In this document: positions 26,592 to 37,400 of the stretch, piece by piece
Numbering within the stretch: position 1 is the first letter of the stretch
Layout: each line of letters starts with the position of its first letter
The notes under the pieces: generated by a model
Told to the model about the DNA's origin: nothing
The model's database searches: none
What the model saw: the letters and a program-made list of their open reading frames with translations, nothing else
Origin: an uncultured Alistipes sp.
GTDB taxonomy: Bacteria > Bacteroidota > Bacteroidia > Bacteroidales > Rikenellaceae
Assembly (NCBI GenBank): GCA_949288735.1
Contig: CASELE010000003.1
Span: 16,529 to 80,528 of the forward strand
Reading direction: 5' to 3'
Length of the DNA stretch: 64,000 bases
Made by a program: the position numbers and the translations under genes

Positions 26592-26634
26592 ACAGCAGGA
26601 GCGGAGATGCCGCCGGCATGGCCGCTCCTGCTGT
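26592..26634 (-). terminator. Convergent terminator between the C11 peptidase and rluB
   Basis: A perfect 13-bp stem ACAGCAGGAGCGG/CCGCTCCTGCTGT. On the minus strand it is followed by TTTCTGTT, so it best serves the rluB transcript. Confidence 0.7.
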
Positions 26635-26654
26635 ACTGCGGTCCGCAGACCTCC

Positions 26655-28010
26655 CTATTCGTACTGTCCCGACTTGAGACGTTCGACCTCCTCGCGCGTG
26701 AGGAAGCGCCATGCCCCCCGCTTGAGATTCTTCTTCGTCAGACCTGCGTAGTAGACACGATCGAGTTTCTTCACCTCGTAGCCCAGATGCTCGAAGATGC
26801 GCCGCACGATGCGGTTACGTCCCGAGTGTATCTCGATGCCCACCTCCTTGCGGTTCTCCTTCGCATAGGCAATCTCGTCGGCATGCGCCTCGCCGTCTTC
26901 GAGTACCACCCCCTGGGCGATGGTCTCCATGTCGGCCTCGGTGAGCGGTTTGTCGAGTGAGACCTGGTAGATCTTCTTCTTGCGGTAGGAGGGATGCGTA
27001 AGCTGACGCGTCAGGTCGCCGTCATTGGTGAAGAGCAGCAGGCCGACACTGTTGCGGTCGAGCCGGCCGACGGGATAGATACGTTCGGCACAGGCCCCCT
27101 TCACCAGATCCATCACCGTACGGTCGGCATGCGGATCATCGAGCGTGGTCACATATCCCTTCGGTTTGTTGAGTACGAGATAGACCCGTTTCTCGCCCTG
27201 TACACGGCTGTCATTGAACCGCACCTCGTCCGTCGGTTTCACCTTCGTACCGAGTTCCGTCACCACCTTGCCGTTGACCGACACGACCCCCGCCAGGATG
27301 AAATCGTCGGCCTCGCGCCTCGAGCAGATGCCCGACTGGGCGATGAAACGGTTGAGCCTTATCTCTCCCGACGGACGCGCCGCCTCGTAACGCGGATAAT
27401 TCGCCTCGTTCCTGCGGGCCGTACCTCTCGGACCGCCCTTGCGACCCGCTCCGTTCCGGTAGCGCGCATCCGCACCGCGATTCTCGCCGTGCATCGGAGC
27501 GAAACCCTCCTCGCGGCGCGTATCGCGCGTCGGAACATCGAACGATCCGCGCGACCGGCTAGCCCGGGAACCGGCCGCCGCATCGCTTCGCCGCTTCGGC
27601 TCGTTGCCGTACGAACGCTCCGCACGTCCGCCGCGGAAACCCTGCTCATCGCGACTGTCGCGTCCACCGTAGCGCTCCCCGCCCCTGTCCGGGCGGCCGC
27701 CCGCACGGTACGCGGAGCCCTTTCCGCCCCGCTCTCCGACGAATCCGCCCTCGCGGCCGGAATCATGACGGGGCTCCAGCCCGGCCCGCTTCCCGTAATC
27801 CGACGCCTCGCGACGACGGCCCGCCGGACGATTCTCTTCGGTGAAGTTGGGATTGTATGATGCTCTTTTCTGTCCCGTCCGATTGTCTCCGCCTCTCCGC
27901 TCACCGTAGCGGCCATGGTCCCTGTCGCCCTCTCTGTCGGAGGTGCGCTCCCTTCTGTCCTTGCCGAAGCGCGCCAGCGCCGCGGTCGAATCGTTCTTGT
28001 ACTCCTTCAT
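26655..28010 (-). CDS. RluB/RsuA-family rRNA pseudouridine synthase with a long Arg/Gly-rich N-terminal extension
   Basis: The C-terminal half (about residues 215-451) is a complete enzyme: S4 RNA-binding domain (RLNRFIAQSGICSRREADDF), catalytic Asp in YPVGRLDRNSVGLLLFTNDG, and the ending YYAGLTKKNLKRGAWRFL. It isomerises a uridine in rRNA. The first 210 residues are low complexity, rich in Arg, Gly, Asp and Ser with many RGG/RGGR-like elements, and probably disordered RNA-binding. Such extensions occur in Bacteroidetes RluB but this one is long. An inverted repeat lies just upstream of the start. Confidence 0.9.
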   Translation of the reverse strand: MKEYKNDSTAALARFGKDRRERTSDREGDRDHGRYGERRGGDNRTGQKRASYNPNFTEENRPAGRRREASDYGKRAGLEPRHDSGREGGFVGERGGKGSAYRAGGRPDRGGERYGGRDSRDEQGFRGGRAERSYGNEPKRRSDAAAGSRASRSRGSFDVPTRDTRREEGFAPMHGENRGADARYRNGAGRKGGPRGTARRNEANYPRYEAARPSGEIRLNRFIAQSGICSRREADDFILAGVVSVNGKVVTELGTKVKPTDEVRFNDSRVQGEKRVYLVLNKPKGYVTTLDDPHADRTVMDLVKGACAERIYPVGRLDRNSVGLLLFTNDGDLTRQLTHPSYRKKKIYQVSLDKPLTEADMETIAQGVVLEDGEAHADEIAYAKENRKEVGIEIHSGRNRIVRRIFEHLGYEVKKLDRVYYAGLTKKNLKRGAWRFLTREEVERLKSGQYE

Positions 28011-28022
28011 GATGGTTGTGCA

Positions 28023-28085
28023 GCGGGACCGGTGTCTTCATCGGAACAAGCGACGGAGCTACGAACGGAGGACCACCGGTCCCGC
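28023..28085 (-). promoter_or_regulatory. Inverted repeat in the rluB leader
   Basis: GCGGGACCGGTG (28023-28034) and CACCGGTCCCGC (28074-28085) are perfect 12-bp complements with a 39-nt loop. The repeat ends 12 nt before the rluB ATG, so it can form a strong hairpin in the leader that could affect translation. Confidence 0.5.
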
Positions 28086-28167
28086 ATGGAGCGTCTTCCG
28101 ACACCCCTCTTCCGTCCGAACCGCTCCGGCCCGGCGGTCGGAGCTACCTGCAGTCCGTACCGCGGAG

Positions 28168-28175
28168 CAAAGGTA
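28168..28175 (-). promoter_or_regulatory. -7 box (TACCTTTG) for rluB
   Basis: The minus-strand TACCTTTG lies 158 nt before the rluB ATG, implying a long leader. The -33 element is unclear. The whole 28011-28275 gap holds only this box, the leader hairpin and the MATE promoter. Confidence 0.4.
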
Positions 28176-28259
28176 ATTCATTTTTCCGGATGCGTACGCT
28201 TTCCCCGCCGCCTTTCGTCGGAAAAACCGGGCCCCGATACTTTTTCGCCGATTTCACCC

Positions 28260-28267
28260 TATCTTTG
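28260..28267 (+). promoter_or_regulatory. -7 box (TATCTTTG) of the MATE gene
   Basis: The box ends 8 nt before the ATG at 28276, so the transcript would be leaderless or nearly so. No TTG at standard spacing. Confidence 0.5.
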
Positions 28268-28275
28268 CCTTCGCT

Positions 28276-29628
28276 ATGGAGAAGCTGAGGATGAACCGCG
28301 AGATTCTGCGCATCGCCCTGCCCAACATCGTATCGAACATCACGGTACCGCTCATGGGCATAGCCGCTACGGCCATCGCCGGCCATTGGGGCAACGATTC
28401 GGCCGCCACCATCGGCTCGCTGGCCATCGGAGTCTCGATATTCAACTTCATCTACTGGAACTGCTCGTTCGTCCGCATGGGGACCAGCGGACTGACGGCT
28501 CAGGCCTTCGGCGCGGGCGACTTCAGCGAATGCACCCACATGCTGGTACGCGCCGTCGCCGTCGCCCTCATGCTCGGACTGCTGATCATCATCTTCCAGT
28601 ATCCGCTGGGAGAGGCGGCGCTGTGGCTCATGAACGGCAGCGAGATGACACGCGCCTACTACTATACGCGCATCTGGGCGGTTCCGGCAGGCATCCTGCT
28701 CTTCGGCCTCAACGGCTGGTACAACGGCATGCAGAACGCCATGATTCCCATGTGTACGGCCATAACGGTCAACATCATCCACATTCTCGTCAGTCTCTGG
28801 TTCGCCTTCGGCCGCGACATGGGCATCGTCGGCATCGCCTACGGTTCGGTCGTGGCACAGTGGAGCGGCGTCACGCTTTCGCTCCTGCTGCTCTTCATCT
28901 TCTACAGACGGAGACTGACACGCATCGACTGGCGCCGTACCATCGACCTGACGGCTCTTCGCCGTTTCTTCGCCGTCAATCGCGACATCATCCTGCGCAC
29001 GCTCTGCATCGTAGCCGTATACACCTTCTTCACCGGCGCCTCTGCCCGCATGGACGACACCGCGCTGCTTGCCGTCAATACGCTGCTGCTCCAGCTATTC
29101 ACTCTCTTCTCCTACATGAACGACGGCTTCGCCTATGCCGCAGAGGCCCTCACCGGCCGCTTCATCGGAGCCCGCAACGAGGGCGCACTGCGCGACTGTC
29201 TGAAACGCTGCCTGCTTTGGGGAACGGCCGTATCGCTTCTCTTCGTAGGCATCTACGTGGGTTGGTGGCACGAGCTGGTGGGTATATTCGTCGACCGCGA
29301 CGCGGCCGATGCCGACCGGATCGTGTTCCTCGCCGGCGAATACATCGGCTGGATCATCGCCATTCCGCTGGCCAGCGCCATGCCCTTCATCATGGACGGC
29401 ATCATGGTCGGAGCCACCCATTCGCGCATCATGCGCAACTCGATGTTCTGGTCCACGGTGGCCTACTTCGCCATCTTCTACACCCTGTACGGTGTCATCG
29501 GGAACAACGCTCTCTGGCTCGCCTTCACGCTCTACATGTTCCTGCGCGGCGTGCTTCAATACTTCATGACCGATCGCCTGCGCGTCATATACCGCATGGC
29601 CGCGGCAGAGCCGCACCGCACCCGGTAG
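28276..29628 (+). CDS. MATE-family efflux transporter (DinF-like)
   Basis: A 450-aa inner-membrane antiporter with twelve hydrophobic segments. The N-terminal half reads IALPNIVSNITVPLMGIAAT, a typical MATE helix 1, and the inter-repeat similarity and RMGTSGLTAQAFGAGD are MATE features. It exports cationic or other small toxic compounds using a Na or H gradient. The substrate is not predictable. An alternative start is the Met six codons in. It is monocistronic with a terminator after it. Confidence 0.92.
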   Translation: MEKLRMNREILRIALPNIVSNITVPLMGIAATAIAGHWGNDSAATIGSLAIGVSIFNFIYWNCSFVRMGTSGLTAQAFGAGDFSECTHMLVRAVAVALMLGLLIIIFQYPLGEAALWLMNGSEMTRAYYYTRIWAVPAGILLFGLNGWYNGMQNAMIPMCTAITVNIIHILVSLWFAFGRDMGIVGIAYGSVVAQWSGVTLSLLLLFIFYRRRLTRIDWRRTIDLTALRRFFAVNRDIILRTLCIVAVYTFFTGASARMDDTALLAVNTLLLQLFTLFSYMNDGFAYAAEALTGRFIGARNEGALRDCLKRCLLWGTAVSLLFVGIYVGWWHELVGIFVDRDAADADRIVFLAGEYIGWIIAIPLASAMPFIMDGIMVGATHSRIMRNSMFWSTVAYFAIFYTLYGVIGNNALWLAFTLYMFLRGVLQYFMTDRLRVIYRMAAAEPHRTR

Positions 29629-29678
29629 CCGCAGCAACGGAAGCGAAGAGCGCCACAGCCAAGACCGCACAAAAGAGC

Positions 29679-29720
29679 GGCGGCGACCCGCATCCGCAGG
29701 TCGCCGCCTTCTCTTTTTTT
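29679..29720 (+). terminator. Intrinsic terminator after the MATE gene
   Basis: Stem GGCGGCGACC/GGTCGCCGCC followed by TTCTCTTTTTTT. It lies just before the convergent TPR gene stop. Confidence 0.88.
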
Positions 29721-29726
29721 CGGAAA

Positions 29727-31076
29727 TTACTGCTGCTGGGCCTGGATTTCCTGCAGCATCCGGTTGTAGGTCTCATACTTCTCCTGCATACCGGCTTCGT
29801 CCCGCAGACGGAAGCAGATAGACTTGAGGTAATCAACCGTATTCAGATCGCCGGGCTGAATCGCCAGCGCCTTCTCGAACCAAGGAATCGCCTCGGCATA
29901 GACGGCATTGATACCCTTCAGCTCCGCCTCGTAGGCCGCCGTACCGGTCCAGGGCTTGTTGTTCAGCTCCTCGTTCATGGCGTTGCCCTTCTCGACATAG
30001 AAGTAACCCGTCCAGAAATAGCCGTCGAACTGCTCGGGAGCCAGTTCGGTAACCTTCTTGAAGGCGACGATGCAGTTGTCGTTATCCTTCAGGGCGGCAT
30101 AGATACGGCCCAGGCCGAACCACATGTCCACATTCTCGGGATCGGAGGCGATCGTCTCCTCAAAGCGCGAGATCAGGTCGGCAGGGTTGCCCAGCCCGGG
30201 CTCCGAGGTGTAGAGCGACATCAGACCGTCGAGCATGCGCTCGCTCTTCGGGAAACGGTCCATACCCGTCAGCAGGGCCTGCCTGGCCTTCTGAAGGTTG
30301 GCCTTGTCGGCGTCGCGCATGCCGTAGTAGCAGTGGAAAAGATAGTAGTACGTCAGACCCTCTTCGCCTTCATATCCCTCGGCCACGGCCTTTTCGAGAT
30401 ACTCGGCACCTTTGGCGAAGGAGGCGGGATCGTTCGCGCCGTTCACCGTCTCGAGATATCCGGCATAGTAGAGCAGTTCGGGATCGGCCTCGCCGTAGGC
30501 GGGGTTCGACTGCGCGGCATAGGCCAGTCCGAAAGCGTCGGCGGCAGCCTTGTAGTCGGCCAGTTCGAGATTGATATTGCCCACCTGCGAGCAGAAGTTG
30601 CTGATCTCCTCCAAGCCGCCCTTGACCTTCGACGCGCTCTTCGGATCGAGCTCGTAGGCCTTCGCATAGGACTCGAGCGCCGTCTCGATCAGACGATCGC
30701 CCACGCTCTTCGTCTGTTTCCAGGTAGCGATCTTGTTGTCGAAGACATAGACGCGCACATAGGGATAGACCCACACGTCGTACTCCTTGCCGTTGATCGT
30801 CTCCTTCTCGCGCGATGCGGGTTCTCCCAGCGTGAACTGCAGCATCTGTGCCTCCATGTTGCCGAAGAGGCTCTTCGTCGGCTCGATAGCGGCTTCGTAA
30901 TAGGACTTGCCGCGCAGAATCCACGTCGAGGCCTTCTCCGACTTTTTCGGATTGGTTACGTCGGCCTCGCTCTTGGCGATACGCGCACGCAGCAACTCCT
31001 CGTTGACCTTCTGCGCCCGCGTAGCCGGGACGGCCAGCAACAGAGCGGCAACCGACATTAGAATCAGTTTTTTCAT
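29727..31076 (-). CDS. Exported tetratricopeptide-repeat protein
   Basis: A 449-aa protein with signal peptide MKKLILMSVAALLLAVPATRAQ. The rest is helical repeats with TPR character, for example ALESYAKAYELDPKSASKVK, YGEADPELLYYAGYLE and ENVDMWFGLGRIYAALKDND, ending in a Gln-rich tail. It is probably a periplasmic scaffold. The start at 31076 was chosen for the signal peptide; the reading frame extends upstream but without one. It ends 13 nt before the gyrA stop side and is read in the same direction as gyrA, so it may lie at the end of the gyrA transcript. Confidence 0.82.
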   Translation of the reverse strand: MKKLILMSVAALLLAVPATRAQKVNEELLRARIAKSEADVTNPKKSEKASTWILRGKSYYEAAIEPTKSLFGNMEAQMLQFTLGEPASREKETINGKEYDVWVYPYVRVYVFDNKIATWKQTKSVGDRLIETALESYAKAYELDPKSASKVKGGLEEISNFCSQVGNINLELADYKAAADAFGLAYAAQSNPAYGEADPELLYYAGYLETVNGANDPASFAKGAEYLEKAVAEGYEGEEGLTYYYLFHCYYGMRDADKANLQKARQALLTGMDRFPKSERMLDGLMSLYTSEPGLGNPADLISRFEETIASDPENVDMWFGLGRIYAALKDNDNCIVAFKKVTELAPEQFDGYFWTGYFYVEKGNAMNEELNNKPWTGTAAYEAELKGINAVYAEAIPWFEKALAIQPGDLNTVDYLKSICFRLRDEAGMQEKYETYNRMLQEIQAQQQ

Positions 31077-31089
31077 AAGTACGAAAGAT

Positions 31090-33618
31090 TTATTGATTAT
31101 TTGGTTGTTCCATCTCCGCCTGTTCGGCCGGGCCATCCGCCGCCTCACCCTCGGCCGCCGGCACTACGGCTACCGAAGCTATGGCATCGCCCTCGCGCAG
31201 GTTGATGATACGCACACCCTGCGTCGCACGGCCCGCCACGCGGATTTGCGACACGGATGTCCTGATTGTCAAGCCGGAACGGTTGATAATCATCAGATCG
31301 TTATCGTCCGATACGGCCTGTATGGATATGAGCTGACCGGTCTTCTCGGTTACGTTGATGGTCTTCACGCCCTTGCCGCCACGGTTCGTCACGCGGTACT
31401 CCTCCAGGTCGGTACGTTTGCCGTAGCCGTTCTCGCTCAGCACCAGCACATCCTGTTTCACGTCTGGCTCCAGGCAGAGCATGCCGATCACCTCGTCGCC
31501 CTCGTCGAGCGAGATGCCGCGTACGCCGGCGCCCACTCGTCCGATCGGGCGCACGGTCCGCTCGTTGAAACGGATTGCCTTGCCTCCGCGGGCCGCAAGC
31601 ATCATCTCGGCCTCGCCGCTCGTCAGTCTGGCCTCGATCAGCTGGTCACCCTCGCGGATGACGATGGCATTCACTCCGTTCTGCCGCGGACGCGAATAGG
31701 CTTCGAGCTTCGTCTTCTTGATCGTGCCGTCCTTCGTACACATGACTATATATTTGTCGTTCACGAAGTCGGGATCGTTCAGACGCTTCACGTTGATATA
31801 AGCCCGCACCTTGTCGTCGGGGTCGATCTGAATGAGATTCTGTATGGCGCGGCCCTTCGACGCCCGCGTACCTTCTGGTATCTCGTATACCTTCAGCCAG
31901 TAGCACCGGCCCTTCTCCGTAAAGAAGAGCATCGTATTGTGCATCGTGGCCATGTAGAGATGCTCGATGAAATCCTCGTCACGCGTGGCGCTGCCCTTCA
32001 TGCCCACGCCGCCGCGGTTCTGCGTGCGGTACTCGGAGAGGGGCGTCCGTTTGATGTAGCCCATGTGCGAAATGGTGATGACCATTTCGTCGTCGGCATA
32101 GAAATCCTCGGGGTTGAACTCCTCCGAGGCATAGATGATCTCCGTGCGGCGCTCGTCGCCGTACTTGGCCTTCATTTCGAGTAGCTCCTCCTTGATGAGC
32201 TGCATCTGCAGTTCGTGGCTGCCCAGCAGTTCGCGCAGCGACCCGATGCGCTGCTGCAGGTCATCGTGCTCGGCAGTCAGTTTGCCGTGCTCGAGCCCCG
32301 TCAAGGCACGCAGGCGCATCTCGACGATGGCCGAAGCCTGCACGTCGCTCAGCGAAAACCGCGACATCAGGGTCTGACGGGCCTCGTCGGGCGTCTGGGC
32401 CGAACGGATGATACGGATTACCTCGTCGATGTTGTCCTGTGCGATAAGGAGGCCCTGCACGATGTGCAGACGATCCTCCGCCTTGCGCAGGTCGAAGCGC
32501 GCGCGGCGTACCACTACATCGTGGCGATGCTCCACGAAGTAGTGAATCATATCCTTGAGGTTGAGCAGCCTGGGTTTGCGATCCACCAGCGCGATGTTGT
32601 TCACCGAGAAGGCCGTCTGCAGCGGCGTATTCTTGTAAAGCGTATTGAGCACCACGCTCGGCACGGCATCCTGTTTCAGGATGATGACCACGCGCGTGCC
32701 TTCGCGATCCGACTCGTCGTTCACGTACGAGATACCCTCCAGCTTGTTCTCCTTCACCAGCTCGCCGATCTTCTCCACCATTTCGGCCTTGTAGACCATG
32801 TAGGGGATCTCGGACACCACGATGCAGGCCCGGCCGCTGGGAGTATACTCGATTTCTGTCTTCGCACGCATGACGATGCGACCCCGGCCCGTAAGCAGGG
32901 CTTCGCGCACCCCTTCGTAGCCGTAGATGAGACCGCCCGTCGGGAAATCGGGACCTTTGACATAGTGCAGCAGGTCGGCACACTCGATCTCGGGATTGTC
33001 GATATAGGCACAGCACGCATCGACGACCTCGCACAGGTTGTGGGGGGCCATATTGGTGGCCAGACCCACGGCGATACCGCTCGCTCCGTTCACGAGCAGC
33101 AGCGGGAGCTTGGTCGGAAGCACCGTAGGCTCGGGTAACGACTCGTCGAAGTTGCGCGTCCAGTCGATCGTCTCCTTATCGATGTCGGCCATCACGTCGG
33201 CCGTGATCTTCGCCATTCGAGCCTCGGTATAACGCATGGCCGCGGCACGGTCGTTGTCGGGCGAACCGAAGTTACCCTGACCGTCGACCAGCGGATAGCG
33301 CATCGTCCAGGACTGGGCCAGACGCACCATCGCCTCGTAGACCGACGAGTCGCCGTGGGGATGGAATTTACCGAGCACGTCGCCCACGATACGGGCCGAC
33401 TTCTTGTAGGGCTTGTTGTAGACAAGTCCGAGTTCGGCGCTCATATCGTAAAGAATGCGCCGCTGTACGGGCTTCAGTCCGTCGCGCACATCGGGCAGCG
33501 CACGGGAGACGATCACCGACATGGCATAGTCGATGTATGCCGTCTTCATCGTCTCTTCGATGTTGACCGGAATGATCTTTCCCACCAAACCGGCGTTCTT
33601 TTCCTCTTCAGTCAGCAT
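31090..33618 (-). CDS. gyrA: DNA gyrase subunit A
   Basis: An 842-aa type II topoisomerase subunit that cleaves and religates DNA. Seen: [34 protein letters not shown] (quinolone region), the catalytic Tyr in [11 protein letters not shown], the GyrA box [10 protein letters not shown], and a six-bladed C-terminal beta-pinwheel with several GGKG/RG repeats. The GyrA box and long C-terminal domain distinguish it from the ParC paralogue at 38892. The start at 33618 gives [20 protein letters not shown]; a promoter lies just upstream. Confidence 0.97.
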   Translation of the reverse strand: MLTEEEKNAGLVGKIIPVNIEETMKTAYIDYAMSVIVSRALPDVRDGLKPVQRRILYDMSAELGLVYNKPYKKSARIVGDVLGKFHPHGDSSVYEAMVRLAQSWTMRYPLVDGQGNFGSPDNDRAAAMRYTEARMAKITADVMADIDKETIDWTRNFDESLPEPTVLPTKLPLLLVNGASGIAVGLATNMAPHNLCEVVDACCAYIDNPEIECADLLHYVKGPDFPTGGLIYGYEGVREALLTGRGRIVMRAKTEIEYTPSGRACIVVSEIPYMVYKAEMVEKIGELVKENKLEGISYVNDESDREGTRVVIILKQDAVPSVVLNTLYKNTPLQTAFSVNNIALVDRKPRLLNLKDMIHYFVEHRHDVVVRRARFDLRKAEDRLHIVQGLLIAQDNIDEVIRIIRSAQTPDEARQTLMSRFSLSDVQASAIVEMRLRALTGLEHGKLTAEHDDLQQRIGSLRELLGSHELQMQLIKEELLEMKAKYGDERRTEIIYASEEFNPEDFYADDEMVITISHMGYIKRTPLSEYRTQNRGGVGMKGSATRDEDFIEHLYMATMHNTMLFFTEKGRCYWLKVYEIPEGTRASKGRAIQNLIQIDPDDKVRAYINVKRLNDPDFVNDKYIVMCTKDGTIKKTKLEAYSRPRQNGVNAIVIREGDQLIEARLTSGEAEMMLAARGGKAIRFNERTVRPIGRVGAGVRGISLDEGDEVIGMLCLEPDVKQDVLVLSENGYGKRTDLEEYRVTNRGGKGVKTINVTEKTGQLISIQAVSDDNDLMIINRSGLTIRTSVSQIRVAGRATQGVRIINLREGDAIASVAVVPAAEGEAADGPAEQAEMEQPNNQ

Positions 33619-33636
33619 TTTCCAGTTTTTAACGAA

Positions 33637-33666
33637 CAAAAATAAGACTTATTTCCGTTCCGAACA
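33637..33666 (-). promoter_or_regulatory. Promoter of gyrA
   Basis: On the minus strand TTG (33666-33664), a 19-nt spacer and TATTTTTG (33644-33637) lie just upstream of the start codon. Confidence 0.65.
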
Positions 33667-33783
33667 ACTCCGGGCGGGGGAAATCGCGCACGCGCACGCA
33701 AGATTTTTCGACCGCGGCGCTCCGGTGCGGAGCGCCGGCGACACGGACGACAAAAGGGGAAACCCGGAAGGAGAAACGGTCCG

Positions 33784-34443
33784 CTAACGGAAATCGATCA
33801 CCTCGTAACCCGCATGGCGCGAAGGGTCGTAGGACTCGGGAGCGGATGCCGCACGGCTCACGCGGAGCAGGCGAATGCGCACGAGATCGCCGTCGAAATC
33901 ATAGGTTACGGCGAGCGGCAGCATACTCCGCGTATCGACCGTAAGTTCCAGTGCGCTCATCGCCCCCGCGTCGTGCGGACGGAGTCGCACGACGGCACGG
34001 TCCGCCTCCCCGGCGACCAGGCGGGCATCGTACCCGTTTCCGGCCAGCTCGAAGGCGCGGGCGGGATTGTCTATCAGATTGCGGGCCGTCGTATCGACCC
34101 GGTCGATGAGTACCTCGCGGCGGTCGCGATGCACCTCCCAGCGCGTCGTACCCGCGCCATAGACCTCGAGGCCCTCCATACTGAGGCTATAACGCTCCGC
34201 CGCGACGATGCACCTGCCGTCGACCGAAACGCCGTCACCGGTCTCGACCCTGAAGAGCACCTCGTAAGGTTCCATTCCGCGGAGAGTCGCCGCAACCGAA
34301 CGCAGCAGTCCGTCGGAATTCCGCTCCGTCGGCCCGTCGTGCGGCAGAGCCGCCGTCGCACGACAACTGCACGCCAGCGTCAGCGATAGACACAATGTGC
34401 TCAGAATTACCCTTTTCAACCTACACGCCCCCGTCATGGCCAT
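33784..34443 (-). CDS. LolA-like outer-membrane lipoprotein carrier family protein
   Basis: A 219-aa exported protein: signal segment RVILSTLCLSLTLACSC, then a LolA-like half-barrel with MEPYEVLFRVETGDGVSVDG and LELTVDTRSMLPLAVTYDFD. LolA ferries lipoproteins across the periplasm. Position directly after ftsK matches the ftsK-lolA order known from many bacteria. The start could be 34443 or 34437. The signal peptide also contains a Cys, so it may itself be lipidated. Sequence similarity to LolA is weak at the motif level. Confidence 0.72.
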   Translation of the reverse strand: MAMTGACRLKRVILSTLCLSLTLACSCRATAALPHDGPTERNSDGLLRSVAATLRGMEPYEVLFRVETGDGVSVDGRCIVAAERYSLSMEGLEVYGAGTTRWEVHRDRREVLIDRVDTTARNLIDNPARAFELAGNGYDARLVAGEADRAVVRLRPHDAGAMSALELTVDTRSMLPLAVTYDFDGDLVRIRLLRVSRAASAPESYDPSRHAGYEVIDFR

Positions 34444-34457
34444 TTCGCGCACCGCTG

Positions 34458-37400
34458 TCAGAAGAGACCCAGTTCCTGCAGTTTCGCCTCGAGCGACGGC
34501 AGGTCGTGATACAGAATATCACGGGGCCGCACCCCCTCTTGACGTCCAACGATTCCGGCCCGTTCGAGCTGCATCATGATGCGGCCGGCCCGGTTGAAGC
34601 CCACCTCGTAGTTGCGCTGGATCATCGAGGTGGAGATCGATCCGCCCGTAACCGCCGCCCGGGCGATCTCGGCAAAGAGCACGTCGTACTTCACCGGAGC
34701 ACCCCCCTCGCCCGCAGCGGGAGCCTCGCTGCCCGTATCGGGCGTATAGTCGGGCAACGGATAGGGGGCGGTATAGCTCTGCTGCCGGGCGATATAGTCC
34801 ACGATACGCTCCACCTCGGGCGTATCGACCAGCGCGCACTGGATACGCGTCAGCTCGCCGTCCTTCGAAAAGAGCATGTCACCGCGGCCGATGAGCTGAT
34901 TGGCACCGGGCTGATCGATGATCGTGCGCGAGTCGATCATTTGCATCACGCGGAAGGCCATCCGCGCGGGGAAGTTGGCCTTGATTCCACCCGTAATGAC
35001 CTTCACGTCGGGACGCTGCGTGGCGATGATCAGATGGATACCGATAGCCCGGGCCTTCTGCGCCAGACGCATCACGGGACCCTCTACTTCGCGGGCCATC
35101 ATGATCAGGTCGGCGAACTCGTCGACCACCACGACGATGTAGGGCAGGAAGCGGTGCCCGTGCTGCGGATTGAGCCGTCGCGCGACGAATTTCGCATTGT
35201 ATTCGGCTATATTGCGCGCTCCGGCTTTTTTGCACAGTTCCAGCCGATTGTCCATCTCGATACAGAGCGCATTGAGCGTGTATACCGCCTTTTTCGGATC
35301 GGTGACCACCGACTCCTCCTCCGACTCCATGCGGGCCAGGAAGTGCCGTTCGATACGTGTGTAGAGAGAAAACTCGACCATCTTGGGATCGATGAGCACG
35401 AACTTGAGTTCGGCCGGATGCTTGCGGTAGAGCAGCGAGGTGATGATGGCATTCAGACCCACCGATTTGCCCTGTCCCGTAGCACCGGCCACGAGCAGAT
35501 GGGGCATCTTCGCCAGATCGAATACGTAGGCCTGGTTCTGAATCGTGCGCCCGATCACCACCGGGAGCGCCGCCTTCGAGGACTGGAATTCGGGCGACAT
35601 CACGGCAGAGTACATCGACACCACCCTTTTATGGCGGTTCGGCACCTCGATGCCGATGGTTCCCTTGCCCGGAATCGGAGCAATGATACGGATACCGAGC
35701 GCCTTGAGGCTCTGCGCTATGTCGTTCTCCAGGCCTTGAATCTTCGAGATACGGACCCCTTGTTCCTGCACGATTTCGTAGAGCGTCACCGTCGGTCCGA
35801 CCGTCGAGGTGATATCCATGATCGGAATGCCGAAATTACGGAATGTATCCACGATGCGGCGCTTGTTCTCGTAGAGCTCCTCGTCGCTCACCTTCTGGTC
35901 GGAAGGATAGTTCTCCAGCAACTCCACCGGCGGCAGACAGTAGTTCATCAGATCCTTCAGAGGATCATAGGCCTCGGTCGTCACCCTGCTCTCTTCCACC
36001 TGTCGCGCCTCATTCTCCACCACGCGCATCACGAGAGGTTCCGTCTGCGCTGCGGCTTCATCCCCCTCCTCCTCGGATCGGTCGGATTCCGCCGCCGTTT
36101 CGGATACGGCTTCACCCTCCTGCTGCAAGGAGGCTTCGGGCTCCTCGAGCGACCATTCGATCAGCCCCTCCTCCGCATCGGTCCGACCGGAACCGGCGAG
36201 CGGGCGTTCGGCGCGACTCGAAGGCTTCGGGGTGTTCTGCGCGGTCACTGCCGGCTTCCCGTCATCTCCGAGCGTATACTCGACCAGCCCGTCGGGCCCG
36301 GGCTCGGGCTCACGGTCGTCGGCAAGACCCGAAAGAAGCCGTTCGGCAACCGCCGGATCCACGACAGCGTCGCGCTCCTTTCCAACCGCTTCATCCGCAT
36401 CATCCGAAAAGTCGAGTTCGATCAGCCCGTCGTCGCCCATCACCACACGACCGCGCGGCTGGACGCCACCCTCCGGGATATTCGTCGGGGCCGGGGCCGC
36501 TGCTGCGGGTTCGCCGTCATCCGCATTCAGTTCCAGGAAGGGACTCTCCGGCTCCGGAGCCGCGAACTGCGCCGCGGGATTCTGCGCCGCGACGGCCGGC
36601 TCCGGGGCATGTCCGGAGACGAAGACCTGCGCCTCGGCAGGACGCACTATCCGCATCGGCACATCGTGCTCGGACCCATGTCCGGGCTCCTCTTCACGCT
36701 CGGACTCGGAGCAAGACTCCGGACCCCGATTCGCTGCACGCTCGTCCGTCCCGCCCTGTACTCCGGCCGCGGCGGCGGTTTCCGGCTCCGGCATGCCGGC
36801 ATGCGGCGGTTCGGAGGCAGCATCCTCGTCGTATTCGTGTGCACCGGAACGGCCCGGAACCACCTTGTGTCTGACCATCTCCACGATGCGTCCGCCGCGA
36901 TCCATCATCGCGTTGCCGGCCGAATTGACCGTATTGATGAAGCGTCGGTTGATATAGACGCCCGTCAAAATCCATCCGCCGAGCAGTACGATGGCCGTCC
37001 CCACCGCTCCGATCTTCGCATGGAGCATGCGGGCGGCCTCGATGCCGAGGGCTCCGCCCCAGCCGCTGCTCGCAATGAGGTTCCACCGTTCGTCCAGCAG
37101 GAACCCGAGCGTCAGCGAACCGAGTATCATGATGAGAAAAAGGCTCAGAATCGAATGGTTGAAGAACAACGACCGGCGCCGTATGATGCGCACGCCCACG
37201 AGCATCATCATCACGGGCAGCAGCATGCCGAAGAGGCCGAAGCCCCGGCCGACGATCCACTCGCCGATCCAGGCGCCCGTACGGCCGCAGAGGTTCTCCA
37301 CCGAATCGTCGAAGAGCGGGTTGTCCCGCTCCGTACCCTGCAGCACGCTCAGATCGCTGCGCCAGCAGAGAAAATAGAAAAGCACCGACGCCGCGAAAAA

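Noticed and set aside
33716..33736. Hairpin GGCGCTCC/GGAGCGCC as a terminator downstream of the lolA-like gene
   Set aside because: No T-run on the relevant strand and it lies 47 nt after the stop; too weak to annotate.
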